From: JBMFVE01 sp049966155
Lineage (GTDB): Bacteria > Bacteroidota > Ignavibacteria > Kryptoniales > JAKASW01
Length of the DNA stretch: 64,000 bases
Reading direction: 5' to 3'
Assembly: GCA_049966155.1 (NCBI GenBank)
Contig: JBMFVE010000003.1
Location: 1-64,000 of the forward strand
The notes below the pieces were generated by a model that did not search any database, was not told where the DNA came from, and was given only the letters and a program-made list of their open reading frames with translations. Numbering within the stretch: position 1 is the first letter of the stretch; every line of letters starts with the position of its first letter. Shown here one piece after another: positions 43,329 to 52,091 of this stretch. A program made the position numbers and the translations under genes.

Positions 43329-43751
43329 TTGCCTTATAGAGTTACAGGAAACCTTCTGACATTTTTAATTTTCAGATTTGGTCATCCCTTTTCAGGGATG
43401 TGTGAAGTAAAAGATTTTTTGTCAGCAATTTTTAAATTTTTTTGCGGAGTTACATCAGACCGTCCTAATGATGGGTTTTTCGTGCTCGATCCAGGCACAG
43501 TGGATCGGCTATTATCAAAATCCGGGTATGATCCGACCGACATTTCTGAGAATGCCGGTGACACAGCAAAGATATTGAAACAATCAGCTTATGAGGATTT
43601 TCTTGAGCCTTTGTACATTTCGAAAATGAGCATGGGCCATTTGAGGAAGTCGGGGCAAACAGAGAGAAGATTGTACATGACTTTGCGATTGCACACTTTC
43701 CATGGATATGGTCAAACCGGAATCTTTAGGAAGATACCCGCAGGAGTCTGA
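43329..43751 (+). CDS. Uncertain ORF between SRP RNA and rng
   Basis: The open frame of 140 codons begins at TTG 43329 (or ATG 43398). No family is recognised. The first 40 residues are rather hydrophobic; the middle contains GFFVLDPGTVDRLLSKSGYD and the end GYGQTGIFRKIPAGV. There is no ribosome site and the start choices are poor. It could be a small real protein, a remnant of a longer gene, or chance. Outside it, 43205-43328 and 43752-43784 show nothing further. Confidence 0.3.
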   Translation: MPYRVTGNLLTFLIFRFGHPFSGMCEVKDFLSAIFKFFCGVTSDRPNDGFFVLDPGTVDRLLSKSGYDPTDISENAGDTAKILKQSAYEDFLEPLYISKMSMGHLRKSGQTERRLYMTLRLHTFHGYGQTGIFRKIPAGV

Positions 43752-43784
43752 TGACTTCGTCCAAACTAATTGAAGCGGGTTATT

Positions 43785-45425
43785 ATGAGAAAAGAAATTA
43801 TCATTAGTGAGACTGCGGATCAGATTCGCGTTGCGATAACGGAAGATGGCAGACTTGCCGAACTTTTCCTTGAATCTACAGGTAAGGAAAGAATGGTTGG
43901 GGATATTTACCTGGGTAAAGTTGCAAGAGTCATGTCAGGAATCAGAGCCGCATTTATTGATATCGGTCAGAAGCAGGATGCGTTTTTGCATTTTTCCGAT
44001 GTAGATCCGAACATCGACGATTACTCTTCAATGATTGGCGGAGAGGATGCCGAGATTGAGGAAGAAACGTTAGAGGATGAGGAAGAGGGGCCAGTTGGCG
44101 GTTCGGTACCTACCCGACCGGATCAATTGAGACCATCTTTTCAAACTGAGGGGGGGCGACAGCCCGGACAATGGGGGCGCAACAAGAACCAGCAGCGTGA
44201 GGTAAGACTTGAACGTGGTCAGAGCATAATAGTTCAGGTTACAAAGGAGCCAGTTGGTAAAAAGGGAGTAAGGGTTACAAGCAAAGTATCCTTGCCTGGT
44301 AGATATCTTGTTCTACTTCCGTTTGACGGCCGTATTGGTGTTTCGAAAAAGCTTTATAATTTCAGAGAGAAAAAGAGATTGCGAAGAATTGTCCGCAGCA
44401 TGCTTCCAGATGGGTTTGGAGCAATTATACGGACTGTTGCGGAAGGTAAGGATGAAGAGTCTTTGAGAAACGATCTTCAGCAATTGATAGACACATGGCG
44501 GGACATTGAGAAGATGGTCAAGACAGAGCAGCCCCCTGTCCTGTTGTACAAGGACCTATCTACTGTTTCCAGTGTTATACGTGATTTGTTTAACAATGAA
44601 GTTCACAGAGTTGTTGTTGACTCAAGGCGTTTGTATAAGGAAATTGGAGCTTACGTGAAGGTTTTTGCTCCAATGCTTGTCGATAAAATTGAGTACTACC
44701 GTGGAAAGGAGCCTATATTCGATGTATTTGGCGTTACAAAAGATATGCATGACTCGATGGGGAGAAGGGTTCCTCTTAAAACTGGTGGTTATCTTGTTAT
44801 AGATCCAACAGAAGCAATGACAGTCATTGACGTTAACAGTGGACGATATGCTGCCAGTAAAGAACAAGAGCAAAATTCTCTGAGGACAAATATTGAAGCG
44901 GCACGCGAAATTGTTCGCCAGCTGAGATTAAGAGATATTGGCGGTATAATAGTTGTTGATTTTATCGATCTTGAAGACGAAAGAAACAAAAGAAAAGTTT
45001 ATGAGGAGCTGAAGAAGGAATTCAGAAAAGATAGGGCGAAAGCAACTGTCCTTCCGATGACCGAGTTCGGGCTGGTACAGATAACCAGGCAGAGGGTCAG
45101 GCAGAGTATCATGCAGTCGTTCAGCGAGGCCTGCCCATTGTGCGCCGGTACCGGTATAGTAATTAGCAGAGCAACTGTTTTATCGGACCTTGAAGGCTGG
45201 CTGCAGAGATACAAGAGTGAGACTAAAGATATATTTATCAGGTTAATTGCACATCCGTATTTTATTTTATATCTTAAGGAAAATCATCCCAGCCGTCTTT
45301 TTAAACTTATGATAAAATACAGGATGTTTATCAGGGTGAAATCTGACTCAGGTCTTCCAGTTAATGCCTTCAGGGTTTACTCTTACTCAAAGAAAAGAGA
45401 TGTTACGACCGACTATAACGGTTAA
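43785..45425 (+). CDS. rng: Ribonuclease G/E family endoribonuclease
   Basis: The ATG at 43785 gives 546 residues. An S1 RNA-binding domain (about 35-170) is interrupted by an acidic, low-complexity insert (IEEETLEDEEEGPVGG). The RNase E/G catalytic core follows, with DVNSGRY (MTVIDVNSGRYAASKEQEQN region), DIGGIIVVDFIDLEDERNKR and the zinc-link cysteines in ACPLCAGTG. It matures rRNA and decays mRNA by cutting single-stranded A/U-rich sites near monophosphorylated 5' ends. It lacks the long C-terminal degradosome scaffold of RNase E. No strong SD is seen. Confidence 0.93.
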   Translation: MRKEIIISETADQIRVAITEDGRLAELFLESTGKERMVGDIYLGKVARVMSGIRAAFIDIGQKQDAFLHFSDVDPNIDDYSSMIGGEDAEIEEETLEDEEEGPVGGSVPTRPDQLRPSFQTEGGRQPGQWGRNKNQQREVRLERGQSIIVQVTKEPVGKKGVRVTSKVSLPGRYLVLLPFDGRIGVSKKLYNFREKKRLRRIVRSMLPDGFGAIIRTVAEGKDEESLRNDLQQLIDTWRDIEKMVKTEQPPVLLYKDLSTVSSVIRDLFNNEVHRVVVDSRRLYKEIGAYVKVFAPMLVDKIEYYRGKEPIFDVFGVTKDMHDSMGRRVPLKTGGYLVIDPTEAMTVIDVNSGRYAASKEQEQNSLRTNIEAAREIVRQLRLRDIGGIIVVDFIDLEDERNKRKVYEELKKEFRKDRAKATVLPMTEFGLVQITRQRVRQSIMQSFSEACPLCAGTGIVISRATVLSDLEGWLQRYKSETKDIFIRLIAHPYFILYLKENHPSRLFKLMIKYRMFIRVKSDSGLPVNAFRVYSYSKKRDVTTDYNG

Positions 45426-45620
45426 ATCTTTCCAATCGCGAGTTGGCTGATTTTACTCAACTTAAAATCAATTCAACCTGGAATGACGGATTGCAGGGGT
45501 TCATAAAAATTAAACTGGATTAATTAGTAAGAAATCACTCAGGCAGGATTCCCTGAATGTGGAGAAATTAGCTGCTAATTGGTAACTTAAAATTCCGAAA
45601 ATAGAAAGTCCGGAGGAACA

Positions 45621-46070
45621 ATGGAGAGAAAAGTTATTAGAATGAGTACACAAAAGCGAATAGCGCTTGTGGCGCACGATAACAAGAAGGAGGAACTGCT
45701 GGAGTGGGCAAAATATAATGCCGAGTCGTTAAAGAGGCACACCCTTTTTGCAACCGGAACAACCGGTGCGGTACTTAAAAACAAACTGGGATTGAAGATC
45801 AATAGATTGATGAGCGGTCCATTAGGAGGTGATCAGGAGATAGGTGCACGAATAGCCGAAGGAAAGATTGATGTCCTGATATTCTTCTGGGACCCTCTAG
45901 AACCACAGCCTCACGACCCTGATGTAAAGGCATTACTGAGAATAGCTGTGGTTTGGAATATCCCTGTCGCAAGCAACAAAGCATCGGCGGATTTCTTGAT
46001 TTCGTCTCCGTTGTTCAGTCAGGAGTATGAGAGGCAGGTTAACTTTAATCTCGGTGCGTATCACAGATAA
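45621..46070 (+). CDS. mgsA: Methylglyoxal synthase
   Basis: The 149-residue enzyme converts dihydroxyacetone phosphate to methylglyoxal and phosphate, bypassing lower glycolysis when phosphate is short. The family features are [36 protein letters not shown] (with the catalytic Asp) and [29 protein letters not shown] precedes the ATG. It fits the nearby PPi-type phosphofructokinase, 131 bases downstream, in carbon metabolism. The 195-base gap upstream holds nothing recognisable. Confidence 0.95.
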   Translation: MERKVIRMSTQKRIALVAHDNKKEELLEWAKYNAESLKRHTLFATGTTGAVLKNKLGLKINRLMSGPLGGDQEIGARIAEGKIDVLIFFWDPLEPQPHDPDVKALLRIAVVWNIPVASNKASADFLISSPLFSQEYERQVNFNLGAYHR

Positions 46071-46201
46071 AATTGTTCATTATGCAGCAATTGAATTAAA
46101 TATTTAATCTTTAATCTGGAAATTGTATTTTTTATTAACTGAAAGTTTTCAATAAGTCAAGAAGAAGGTTTAAAGATGAATTTTGAAAGGAGTTATACGT
46201 A

Positions 46202-47356
46202 ATGAGAATTGGTATTCTAACCGGCGGCGGCGATGTCCCCGGGCTCAATCCGTGTATAAAGGCCGCAGTATATCGTGCAGTTGATGCTGGCCTGGAGGTG
46301 GTCGGCATCAGGCGCGGCTGGGCTGGATTACTGCATTACAACATTGACGAAAAAGATAATTCTGAATGGGTGATGGTACTTGACAAGCAAAACACCCGCA
46401 CAGTAGACCGCTCCGGGGGGACTTTTCTTCATACATCGAGGACAAACCCGGGTAAGGTCAGAGCCAAGGAAGTTCCACAATTCCTACGGGATCCAGAAAA
46501 TGTGCCTAAGGATGGAGAGACATTTGATTTTACTCCTCATGTTCTGAACGTGCTTGATCACTTAAAGATTGACGCTCTTCTTCCAATTGGTGGGGATGAC
46601 ACATTAAGTTATGCAGTCCGATTGCACAAGGAAGGTTTTCCTGTGGTTGCTATTCCGAAAACGATGGACAATGATGTATTTGGTACAGACTATTGCATTG
46701 GGTTTTCGACTGCTGTCACCCGCAGTGTAAACTTCATCACCGCACTCAGGACACCGGCCGGTTCTCATGAGAGAATTGCCGTGGTAGAACTTTTCGGCAG
46801 AAACTCCGGAGAAACATCCTTAATATCAGCTTATCTGGCCGGTGTTGATAGAGCGGTTATTTCTGAAGTACCTTTTGACCCTGAAAAACTTGCGAAGTTA
46901 CTTCTCGAAGATAAGAAGAATAATCCAAGTGGTTACGCTATTATGACTATCTCCGAAGGTGCTCAAATGGTTGGAGGAAAGATTATTGAATACGGACAAG
47001 CTGATGCATATGGTCACAAGAAACTCGGGGGAATTGGTGCAATTACAGGTGAAGCATTAAAGCAAATTACAGGGAGTGAGATTATATATCAGCAGCTGGC
47101 CTATCTAATGAGAAGCGGAGAGCCTGATGCTCTCGACAGGATGGTTGCAATATCTTACGCAAACCTGGCAACGGATCTTGTGATCAAAAAACAATATGGA
47201 CGCATGGTAGCACTCAAGGAGGGAAAGTATACGCATATACCGGTGGATTCGATTGCTGATGGGTTGAAGAGGGTTGACGTTGAAGAACTTTATGACGTCG
47301 ATCAGTACAAACCGAAGGTGGCGCACCTTCTCGGCAAGCCGATGTTTTTATATTGA
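46202..47356 (+). CDS. pfp: 6-phosphofructokinase, predicted pyrophosphate-dependent
   Basis: The 384-residue enzyme phosphorylates fructose 6-phosphate. The nucleotide loop is [15 protein letters not shown]. The phosphodonor determinants are those of PPi enzymes: GGDDT (residues 130-134), with Asp133 where ATP enzymes have Gly, and PKTMDND with Lys153 where ATP enzymes have Gly. The catalytic Asp is in TMDND, and [19 protein letters not shown] binds substrate. If so, the step is reversible and spares ATP. AAAGGAG lies before the ATG. The membrane pyrophosphatase at 53887 uses the same donor. Confidence 0.9.
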   Translation: MRIGILTGGGDVPGLNPCIKAAVYRAVDAGLEVVGIRRGWAGLLHYNIDEKDNSEWVMVLDKQNTRTVDRSGGTFLHTSRTNPGKVRAKEVPQFLRDPENVPKDGETFDFTPHVLNVLDHLKIDALLPIGGDDTLSYAVRLHKEGFPVVAIPKTMDNDVFGTDYCIGFSTAVTRSVNFITALRTPAGSHERIAVVELFGRNSGETSLISAYLAGVDRAVISEVPFDPEKLAKLLLEDKKNNPSGYAIMTISEGAQMVGGKIIEYGQADAYGHKKLGGIGAITGEALKQITGSEIIYQQLAYLMRSGEPDALDRMVAISYANLATDLVIKKQYGRMVALKEGKYTHIPVDSIADGLKRVDVEELYDVDQYKPKVAHLLGKPMFLY

Positions 47357-47399
47357 CAGCAATTGAGCTTCTGGTTGTGGTTAAAAAACGGTGCTGGAA

Positions 47400-47440
47400 G
47401 TTGCAAAGGGATGTTGCAAAGTTTTATTTTTTATTGCAAC
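47400..47440 (+). repeat. Short GTTGCAAAG repeats and inverted copy
   Basis: GTTGCAAAG occurs at 47400-47408 and 47413-47421, with the inverse TTGCAAC at 47434-47440; the second copy can form a 7-base stem with a T-rich 14-base loop. It lies after the phosphofructokinase gene. No T-tail follows, so a terminator is doubtful. It might bind a regulator. Confidence 0.35.
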
Positions 47441-47567
47441 TTGCAATGCAGTTGGTTTGTGGTTAAGGAATTGCTGCTCTAAATACTGGAAGTATCGTGT
47501 AAATCGAACCTGTTGAGCGTGTCATGGTTATATCAGTTCTTTGGCACCATCATTGCAATGTCTGCTA

Positions 47568-47939
47568 ATGAAAATGTTAAATAAGACGAAGTCGATATTG
47601 ATAGCAGCGCAAGACCTGCGGCTAGCAGGACTGATTGAGGAATATCTTTCGACTTCCGGTTATGATGTTTTATGTGAATTTAACGTTGATGCTGCGCTTG
47701 AAAAGCTCATGAAAACAGCGGTTGATCTCGTTATCGTGGACGGTGAGTTGCCCCGTCGGGTGTTTAGGAACTTTGTTGAAACAGCAGCGAAGGTTAAGCC
47801 TGGTGTCCCTTTAATTGCAGTCGGGTTGTCTGACAGGGAAGAAGAGACCAGAAGCCTGTCAAATTTTGTGAAAGCATTTGTTGAAAAACCGTTTGGAATT
47901 TCCGATATTTCGAACGTTGTGAATGCGAACTTAAACTAA
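47568..47939 (+). CDS. Degenerate receiver-domain protein
   Basis: The start at ATG 47568 gives 123 residues (the frame extends to TTG 47541). The fold is a receiver: SILIAAQDLRLAGLIEEYLS at the first strand and helix, VDLVIVDGELPR at the phosphoacceptor strand and FVEKPFG at the conserved Lys. The N-terminal acidic pair is reduced to Gln-Asp (AAQD), so phosphorylation is doubtful. It precedes a STAS-domain gene by 13 bases, and the two may form a partner-switching input to the TonB operon. Confidence 0.75.
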   Translation: MKMLNKTKSILIAAQDLRLAGLIEEYLSTSGYDVLCEFNVDAALEKLMKTAVDLVIVDGELPRRVFRNFVETAAKVKPGVPLIAVGLSDREEETRSLSNFVKAFVEKPFGISDISNVVNANLN

Positions 47940-47952
47940 ATGGAAGGATTGT

Positions 47953-48309
47953 ATGGCGATTAAAGTATCTAAATTGGCTGACGGTGAAATCGCTGTCGTT
48001 GAGCCGAAGGGACAGCTAATTGGCGGTAATGAAACCGACGAATTGCGTTCCGAAATTGCAAAGCTTTCACAGGAAGGGAACAGGAAACTTGTTATAGACC
48101 TTGGAAAGACAACTTACCTGAACAGCACTGCAATTGGTGTACTAATCTGGGCGCATACGCATTATTCGAAAGAGGGCGGTGAAGTGAAGCTTGCAAACAT
48201 AAACAAAAACATAGAAAACATTTTCGTCATAACCAAGCTCACAATGGTTTTCGATGTGCATGATTCTCAACTTGACGCTGTAGCTGCTTTTTCGAAAGGC
48301 AAGAAATGA
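47953..48309 (+). CDS. STAS-domain anti-sigma-factor-antagonist-like protein
   Basis: The 118-residue cytoplasmic protein has the SpoIIAA/RsbV layout: EIAVVEPKGQLIGGNETDEL, RKLVIDLGKTTYLNSTAIGV and a C-terminal helix. The phosphorylatable Ser lies in LNSTAIG. Such proteins bind an anti-sigma kinase and are switched by Ser phosphorylation. No kinase or phosphatase partner is adjacent; it lies 51 bases before the ExbB-like gene and may be transcribed with it. Confidence 0.9.
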   Translation: MAIKVSKLADGEIAVVEPKGQLIGGNETDELRSEIAKLSQEGNRKLVIDLGKTTYLNSTAIGVLIWAHTHYSKEGGEVKLANINKNIENIFVITKLTMVFDVHDSQLDAVAAFSKGKK

Positions 48310-48360
48310 TTTACAGTAAATTATCCAATAACCAAAAAACCTCAAAGGAGGCAGTATAAG

Positions 48361-49092
48361 ATGAAACAAGGACTATTCGCAACGATTGTCATAATTGTTG
48401 CGCTTGCCATCTCAATTTACGTTTACTATAACCTTTTGCCAGATTATATAGTCAAGGGAGGGCCACTCGTTATTCTTTTGCTAACCCTTTCTATTATGGT
48501 CTTCACATATGTTTTTGAGCGCATCTTCTCCCTTAGAAAGGCGCAAGGCAAAGGCTCAATGACAAAATTTCTGAAAGATGTTGAAGACAGTCTAAATAAC
48601 GGCGACATTGATACAGCAATAGAGGCTTGCAACAAGCAGAGAGGCTCAATGGCGAATGTAATCAGAAATGGACTAGAAAGATACAAAGAAGTTGTCAAGG
48701 ACAGCAAAATTGGTGCTGAAAAATATATGGCAGAAGTTCAGCGCGCTATTGAAGAGGCAACAATGTTAGAGACTCCTTTGCTTGAAAAAAATCTCATTGT
48801 TCTTTCAACTATCTCTTCTATTTCGACAATGGTTGGTTTACTTGGAACCGTTATCGGAATGATCCGGGCATTCAGGGCGCTTGCGCATGCCGGTGCACCA
48901 GATGCGATACAGCTTTCGGTTGGTATTTCTGAAGCCCTTATCAATACTGCGGGTGGTTTGATAGCAGCTATAACCGGGATTATTTTTTACAATTATTTTG
49001 TTAACAAAGTGGATAACTTCACCTACATGATAGATGAAGCTACGTCAAGCATTGTGCAAATTTTGAATGCACGTCAGATGAATGTAAAGTAA
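48361..49092 (+). CDS. MotA/TolQ/ExbB proton channel protein
   Basis: The 243-residue inner-membrane protein has three predicted helices: residues about 5-27, 30-52 and a pair region 140-205. The family core is STISSISTMVGLLGTVIGMI followed by ISEALINTAGGLIAAITGII. With the two ExbD-like proteins downstream it should form a proton-driven motor energising the TonB protein encoded after them. AAAGGAGG lies upstream. It resembles ExbB more than MotA, as there is no large cytoplasmic loop. Confidence 0.92.
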   Translation: MKQGLFATIVIIVALAISIYVYYNLLPDYIVKGGPLVILLLTLSIMVFTYVFERIFSLRKAQGKGSMTKFLKDVEDSLNNGDIDTAIEACNKQRGSMANVIRNGLERYKEVVKDSKIGAEKYMAEVQRAIEEATMLETPLLEKNLIVLSTISSISTMVGLLGTVIGMIRAFRALAHAGAPDAIQLSVGISEALINTAGGLIAAITGIIFYNYFVNKVDNFTYMIDEATSSIVQILNARQMNVK

Positions 49093-49120
49093 AAGACATT
49101 CATTTTAAGGAGTTGAATAA

Positions 49121-49648
49121 ATGCCAAAAATAAAAAAGGCTCGTGTTCCTATTAAAATCGACATGACGCCGATGGTGGATGTTGCAACTCTGTTGGTTTT
49201 GTTCTTTATGTTAACAACACAGTTTCGTCCCCCAGAAGATGTGCAGATTGTCCTTCCTGCTTCTCATTCACAATTCAAGCTTCCAGAAAGTGACGTTATG
49301 ACGATCACTATAGATAAGGCGGGACAAATATACATGGGTGTAGATGCCCAGCAGCTGCGGAGAAGTCTTTTTGAGTCCATGTATCCAAATGGAGTACCGG
49401 GGAAGGATGGCAGATTAATTCCTGTTTGGCTTGCCAGCTCTGTTCCGATTCAAGAAAAAGACCTTGTTCAGCTGGTTGTTAACGCGCGCATTCAGAATAT
49501 ACGTCTGAGGACTGTAATTAAAGCCGACAGAGATGCTGACTATGGTCCAGTAATGGATGTTATGAACGATTTACAAAAAGCCAATGTAACCAGATTTAAC
49601 CTGCAAACCGACCTTGCCAGAGACAATGGCAGCAAAGGAGGGAGCTAA
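49121..49648 (+). CDS. ExbD/TolR family protein (first copy)
   Basis: The 175-residue protein has a short basic cytoplasmic N-terminus (MPKIKKARVPIK) and one helix carrying the proton-binding Asp in IDMTPMVDVATLLVLFFM. A periplasmic domain follows (VMTITIDKAGQIYMGVDAQQ, LRTVIKADRDADYGPVMDVM). It works with ExbB and TonB. It is one of two tandem, divergent ExbD copies; the second begins one base after this stop. Confidence 0.93.
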   Translation: MPKIKKARVPIKIDMTPMVDVATLLVLFFMLTTQFRPPEDVQIVLPASHSQFKLPESDVMTITIDKAGQIYMGVDAQQLRRSLFESMYPNGVPGKDGRLIPVWLASSVPIQEKDLVQLVVNARIQNIRLRTVIKADRDADYGPVMDVMNDLQKANVTRFNLQTDLARDNGSKGGS

Positions 49649-49649
49649 A

Positions 49650-50141
49650 ATGGCAGAAGTCCAGACTGCTGAACCTCGCGGAAAGAAAAAGGGAAAGCTA
49701 CATAAGAAGAAAAGAATAGCTGTCCGGGTTGACATGACACCCATGGTCGACGTCATGTTTCTCTTGCTTACATTCTACATGCTTACGACAGCGTTCAGCC
49801 TGCCACAGACAATGGAAATTAATCTTCCTCCGGGAGACAGTAAAGTTGAGGTTGCCGCATCGAATTTAATGACTCTTCGCGTGATTCCTGACGGCACGAT
49901 ATACTGGAATATAGGAACTGATCTCCCACAAAAGGTCTCATGGCAGGATTTTCATAAATTAATTGTTGAAAAGAACCAGGCAAATCCGCGCCTTATTACC
50001 TTGATTAAGGTCGACCGGAAGGCAAAGTATCACGATATGGTTGACATTATTGATCAGTTGAACATTGCCAATGTCACGCGCTTCAGCATAGCGCCCATGA
50101 CGGATGAAGATCAAAAAATACTTGCCAAGGTTGGCGCATAA
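49650..50141 (+). CDS. ExbD/TolR family protein (second copy)
   Basis: The ATG at 49650, preceded by AAAGGAGGGAG, gives 163 residues. A highly basic N-terminus (GKKKGKLHKKKRIAVR) leads to VDMTPMVDVMFLLLTFYMLT with the conserved Asp. The periplasmic domain contains NPRLITLIKVDRKAKYHDMV. Paired ExbD genes behind one ExbB are common in Bacteroidota TonB systems; heteromeric assembly is an inference. Confidence 0.93.
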   Translation: MAEVQTAEPRGKKKGKLHKKKRIAVRVDMTPMVDVMFLLLTFYMLTTAFSLPQTMEINLPPGDSKVEVAASNLMTLRVIPDGTIYWNIGTDLPQKVSWQDFHKLIVEKNQANPRLITLIKVDRKAKYHDMVDIIDQLNIANVTRFSIAPMTDEDQKILAKVGA

Positions 50142-50163
50142 ATAAAAAGGAGGTTGACTGAAA

Positions 50164-50922
50164 ATGGCTGAGAAAAAAGCCATAGGAAACGGCGCAGGTG
50201 AAAAAATCCAATACGGTGCTGCCCAATTAAAGCGCCTTGCTCAAAAGTACACGGGATTGGGCCTAGCGCTTGCTGTTGCACTTCATCTTGCTGGTATTGG
50301 TGCTTACTGGGGTGCTCAATACTTGGGACGTGAAAACGAAGATAATGCTCCTGTTGTAAGAGTACTGAAGTACAGTGAGCTCGGTCCTCCACCATCTATT
50401 ACAAATCAGCAGGCACTTCCGCAAGTAGCGGTGTCAGCAGCCATAGCTAAGCCGACCGTTGGTATCCCGGTGCCTGTCCCGGATGCACAGGTATCGCCAG
50501 AACAAACTATTGCAACTCAACAGCAGTTGAGTCAGATAGCAGGTCCTGTATCAACAGGAGGAGGTGGTGGGCAAACAGCTGTTTCTTTTAGCCCAAGTGA
50601 TATAAAAGTTGGTGACGAAGATCAACCGCCACCAGACTTTGTTCCTGTTGAAAAAGAGCCCCAGATTGTCAAACGTGTAATCCCACAATACCCTGAACTT
50701 GCGCAGCGTGCCGGCATTGAAGGAAAAGTTTTGGTCAAAATCTGGGTTGACAAGGACGGCAAGCCGAGGAAAGCAGTTGTTTTAAAGAGCGATGCTGAGA
50801 TTTTTAACCAGCCTGCAATTGATGCTGCAATGCAGTACGTTTTCACACCTGCGATTATGAACAAAGGCCCGGTTGCAGTTTGGGTTGTAATTCCGTTTAC
50901 ATTCAAACTGAAACAGCAGTAG
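50164..50922 (+). CDS. tonB: TonB family energy-transducing protein
   Basis: The 252-residue protein has a cytoplasmic tail, one transmembrane helix (about residues 35-55, LGLALAVALHLAGIGAYWG) and a proline/glutamine-rich periplasmic spacer. The TonB C-terminal domain carries PQYPELAQRAGIEGKVLVKI and the final strand WVVIPFTFKLKQQ. It contacts TonB-dependent outer-membrane transporters, none of which is in the window. The spacer is shorter than in E. coli. Confidence 0.93.
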   Translation: MAEKKAIGNGAGEKIQYGAAQLKRLAQKYTGLGLALAVALHLAGIGAYWGAQYLGRENEDNAPVVRVLKYSELGPPPSITNQQALPQVAVSAAIAKPTVGIPVPVPDAQVSPEQTIATQQQLSQIAGPVSTGGGGGQTAVSFSPSDIKVGDEDQPPPDFVPVEKEPQIVKRVIPQYPELAQRAGIEGKVLVKIWVDKDGKPRKAVVLKSDAEIFNQPAIDAAMQYVFTPAIMNKGPVAVWVVIPFTFKLKQQ

Positions 50923-50932
50923 CACCCTGAAA

Positions 50933-51145
50933 GTGGACACTGGGAGGGTGTTCAAATATTTAACTTATTTTATGTCCGCCGTCTTTTTTTTCGGCGGACT
51001 TTTTGTTATTTTCAGTGAGTTGATTCCAAACTACGTCCCGAAGAGATTTAGAATCACACTTGGCATTGTTCTTATGCTTTGGGGCGTGTACAGGTTTTTG
51101 GTTGTTAAAATGAAGTACAAGCAATATTATGATGATCAGGAATAA
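50933..51145 (+). CDS. Small two-helix membrane protein
   Basis: The 70-residue protein has two hydrophobic helices (about 10-28 and 38-55), with basic turns. The start is GTG 50933 or GTG 50948. It ends in an acidic, Tyr-rich tail (YKQYYDDQE) and overlaps the start of the substrate-binding protein gene. A small membrane protein in this position recurs in related TonB loci by my recollection, but I do not name a family. Confidence 0.65.
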   Translation: MDTGRVFKYLTYFMSAVFFFGGLFVIFSELIPNYVPKRFRITLGIVLMLWGVYRFLVVKMKYKQYYDDQE

Positions 51146-52091
51146 GGTACTGTTGCTGCTGGCCCTTGCTTTTGTTGTTCTAATCGGGTCATGCAAGAGT
51201 AGAAAACCGGAGCCGTCTCCTACTGAAGGTACTGCGACCATTTATTGCGCAGAATCTGTAGAGCCTGTTGTAAAGCAAATTGCACAGCAATACATGGAAC
51301 TGTACACCAAGGCGCACCTTACCATTGTACCCGTAACGACACGCGAAGCTATCGCCAAGCTCCTGAACAACGAAACGAAGGTCATAGTTGCCTCTCGTCC
51401 TTTTAATGCAGAGGAACTTGGAGTAATGAAGAAGTATAATATAAGCGTCGACAGTTTTAAGGTGGCTTATGATGGTATTGCAGTGATTGTCAATGGAATA
51501 AATCCTATTCAGAAACTAACGGTTCAGCAGCTAAAGGACATTTATGCTGGAAAGACAACTGAATGGGCCCAAATTGGTGATAAATTTTACGGCAGAATAA
51601 TACCTGCCCTTGAAAGTGTTAATTCAGGTACCGTTGAGTTCTTCAATGATCGTGTTATGGCCGGGACTAAATTTGGCGAAGTTTATCCCTGTACCACGAT
51701 GTCCAGGGTCTATGATTTTGTAAAGAAGAACGATCATGCAATTGGTTTTGTCAGTGCTAACTGGATATTTGCGAGCCTCGGCAATGAAGGCAAACAAGGG
51801 AAGGAACCGAAGGCTATAGCCCTTGCTGAAACTGATTCTGCGTGTATGAAATATATCGACCCTAACTCATTTGGAAGTTATTACCTCCCGTACCAGGCAC
51901 ACATTTATCGGCGATATTACCCTTTGACAAGGGCTATTTATATGTACTCAAGAGACTTCGACTATGGTCTGGGAGCGGGATTTACGACATTTACCGCCAG
52001 TGCAGCAGGGCAGAAGATCTTTCTGAACAGCGGGCTTGTACCAGCTACAATGCCCGTCCGACTTGTACAATTAAACGATCAACCGCTATGA
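51129..52091 (+). CDS. PstS-like substrate-binding lipoprotein
   Basis: The 320-residue periplasmic-binding-fold lipoprotein has a lipobox ending LIGSC (Cys at about residue 19). The PBP-like domain follows, with TIYCAESVEPVVKQIAQQ, VASRPFNAEELGVMK, LTVQQLKDIYAGKTTEWAQI and IGFVSANW. Relatives bind phosphate, but no ABC transporter genes lie here, so it may act as a sensor or scavenger within the TonB operon. The start is ATG 51129 or 51132; it overlaps the small membrane-protein gene by 17 bases. It overlaps the TPR gene by 4 bases (ATGA). Confidence 0.85.
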   Translation: MMIRNKVLLLLALAFVVLIGSCKSRKPEPSPTEGTATIYCAESVEPVVKQIAQQYMELYTKAHLTIVPVTTREAIAKLLNNETKVIVASRPFNAEELGVMKKYNISVDSFKVAYDGIAVIVNGINPIQKLTVQQLKDIYAGKTTEWAQIGDKFYGRIIPALESVNSGTVEFFNDRVMAGTKFGEVYPCTTMSRVYDFVKKNDHAIGFVSANWIFASLGNEGKQGKEPKAIALAETDSACMKYIDPNSFGSYYLPYQAHIYRRYYPLTRAIYMYSRDFDYGLGAGFTTFTASAAGQKIFLNSGLVPATMPVRLVQLNDQPL

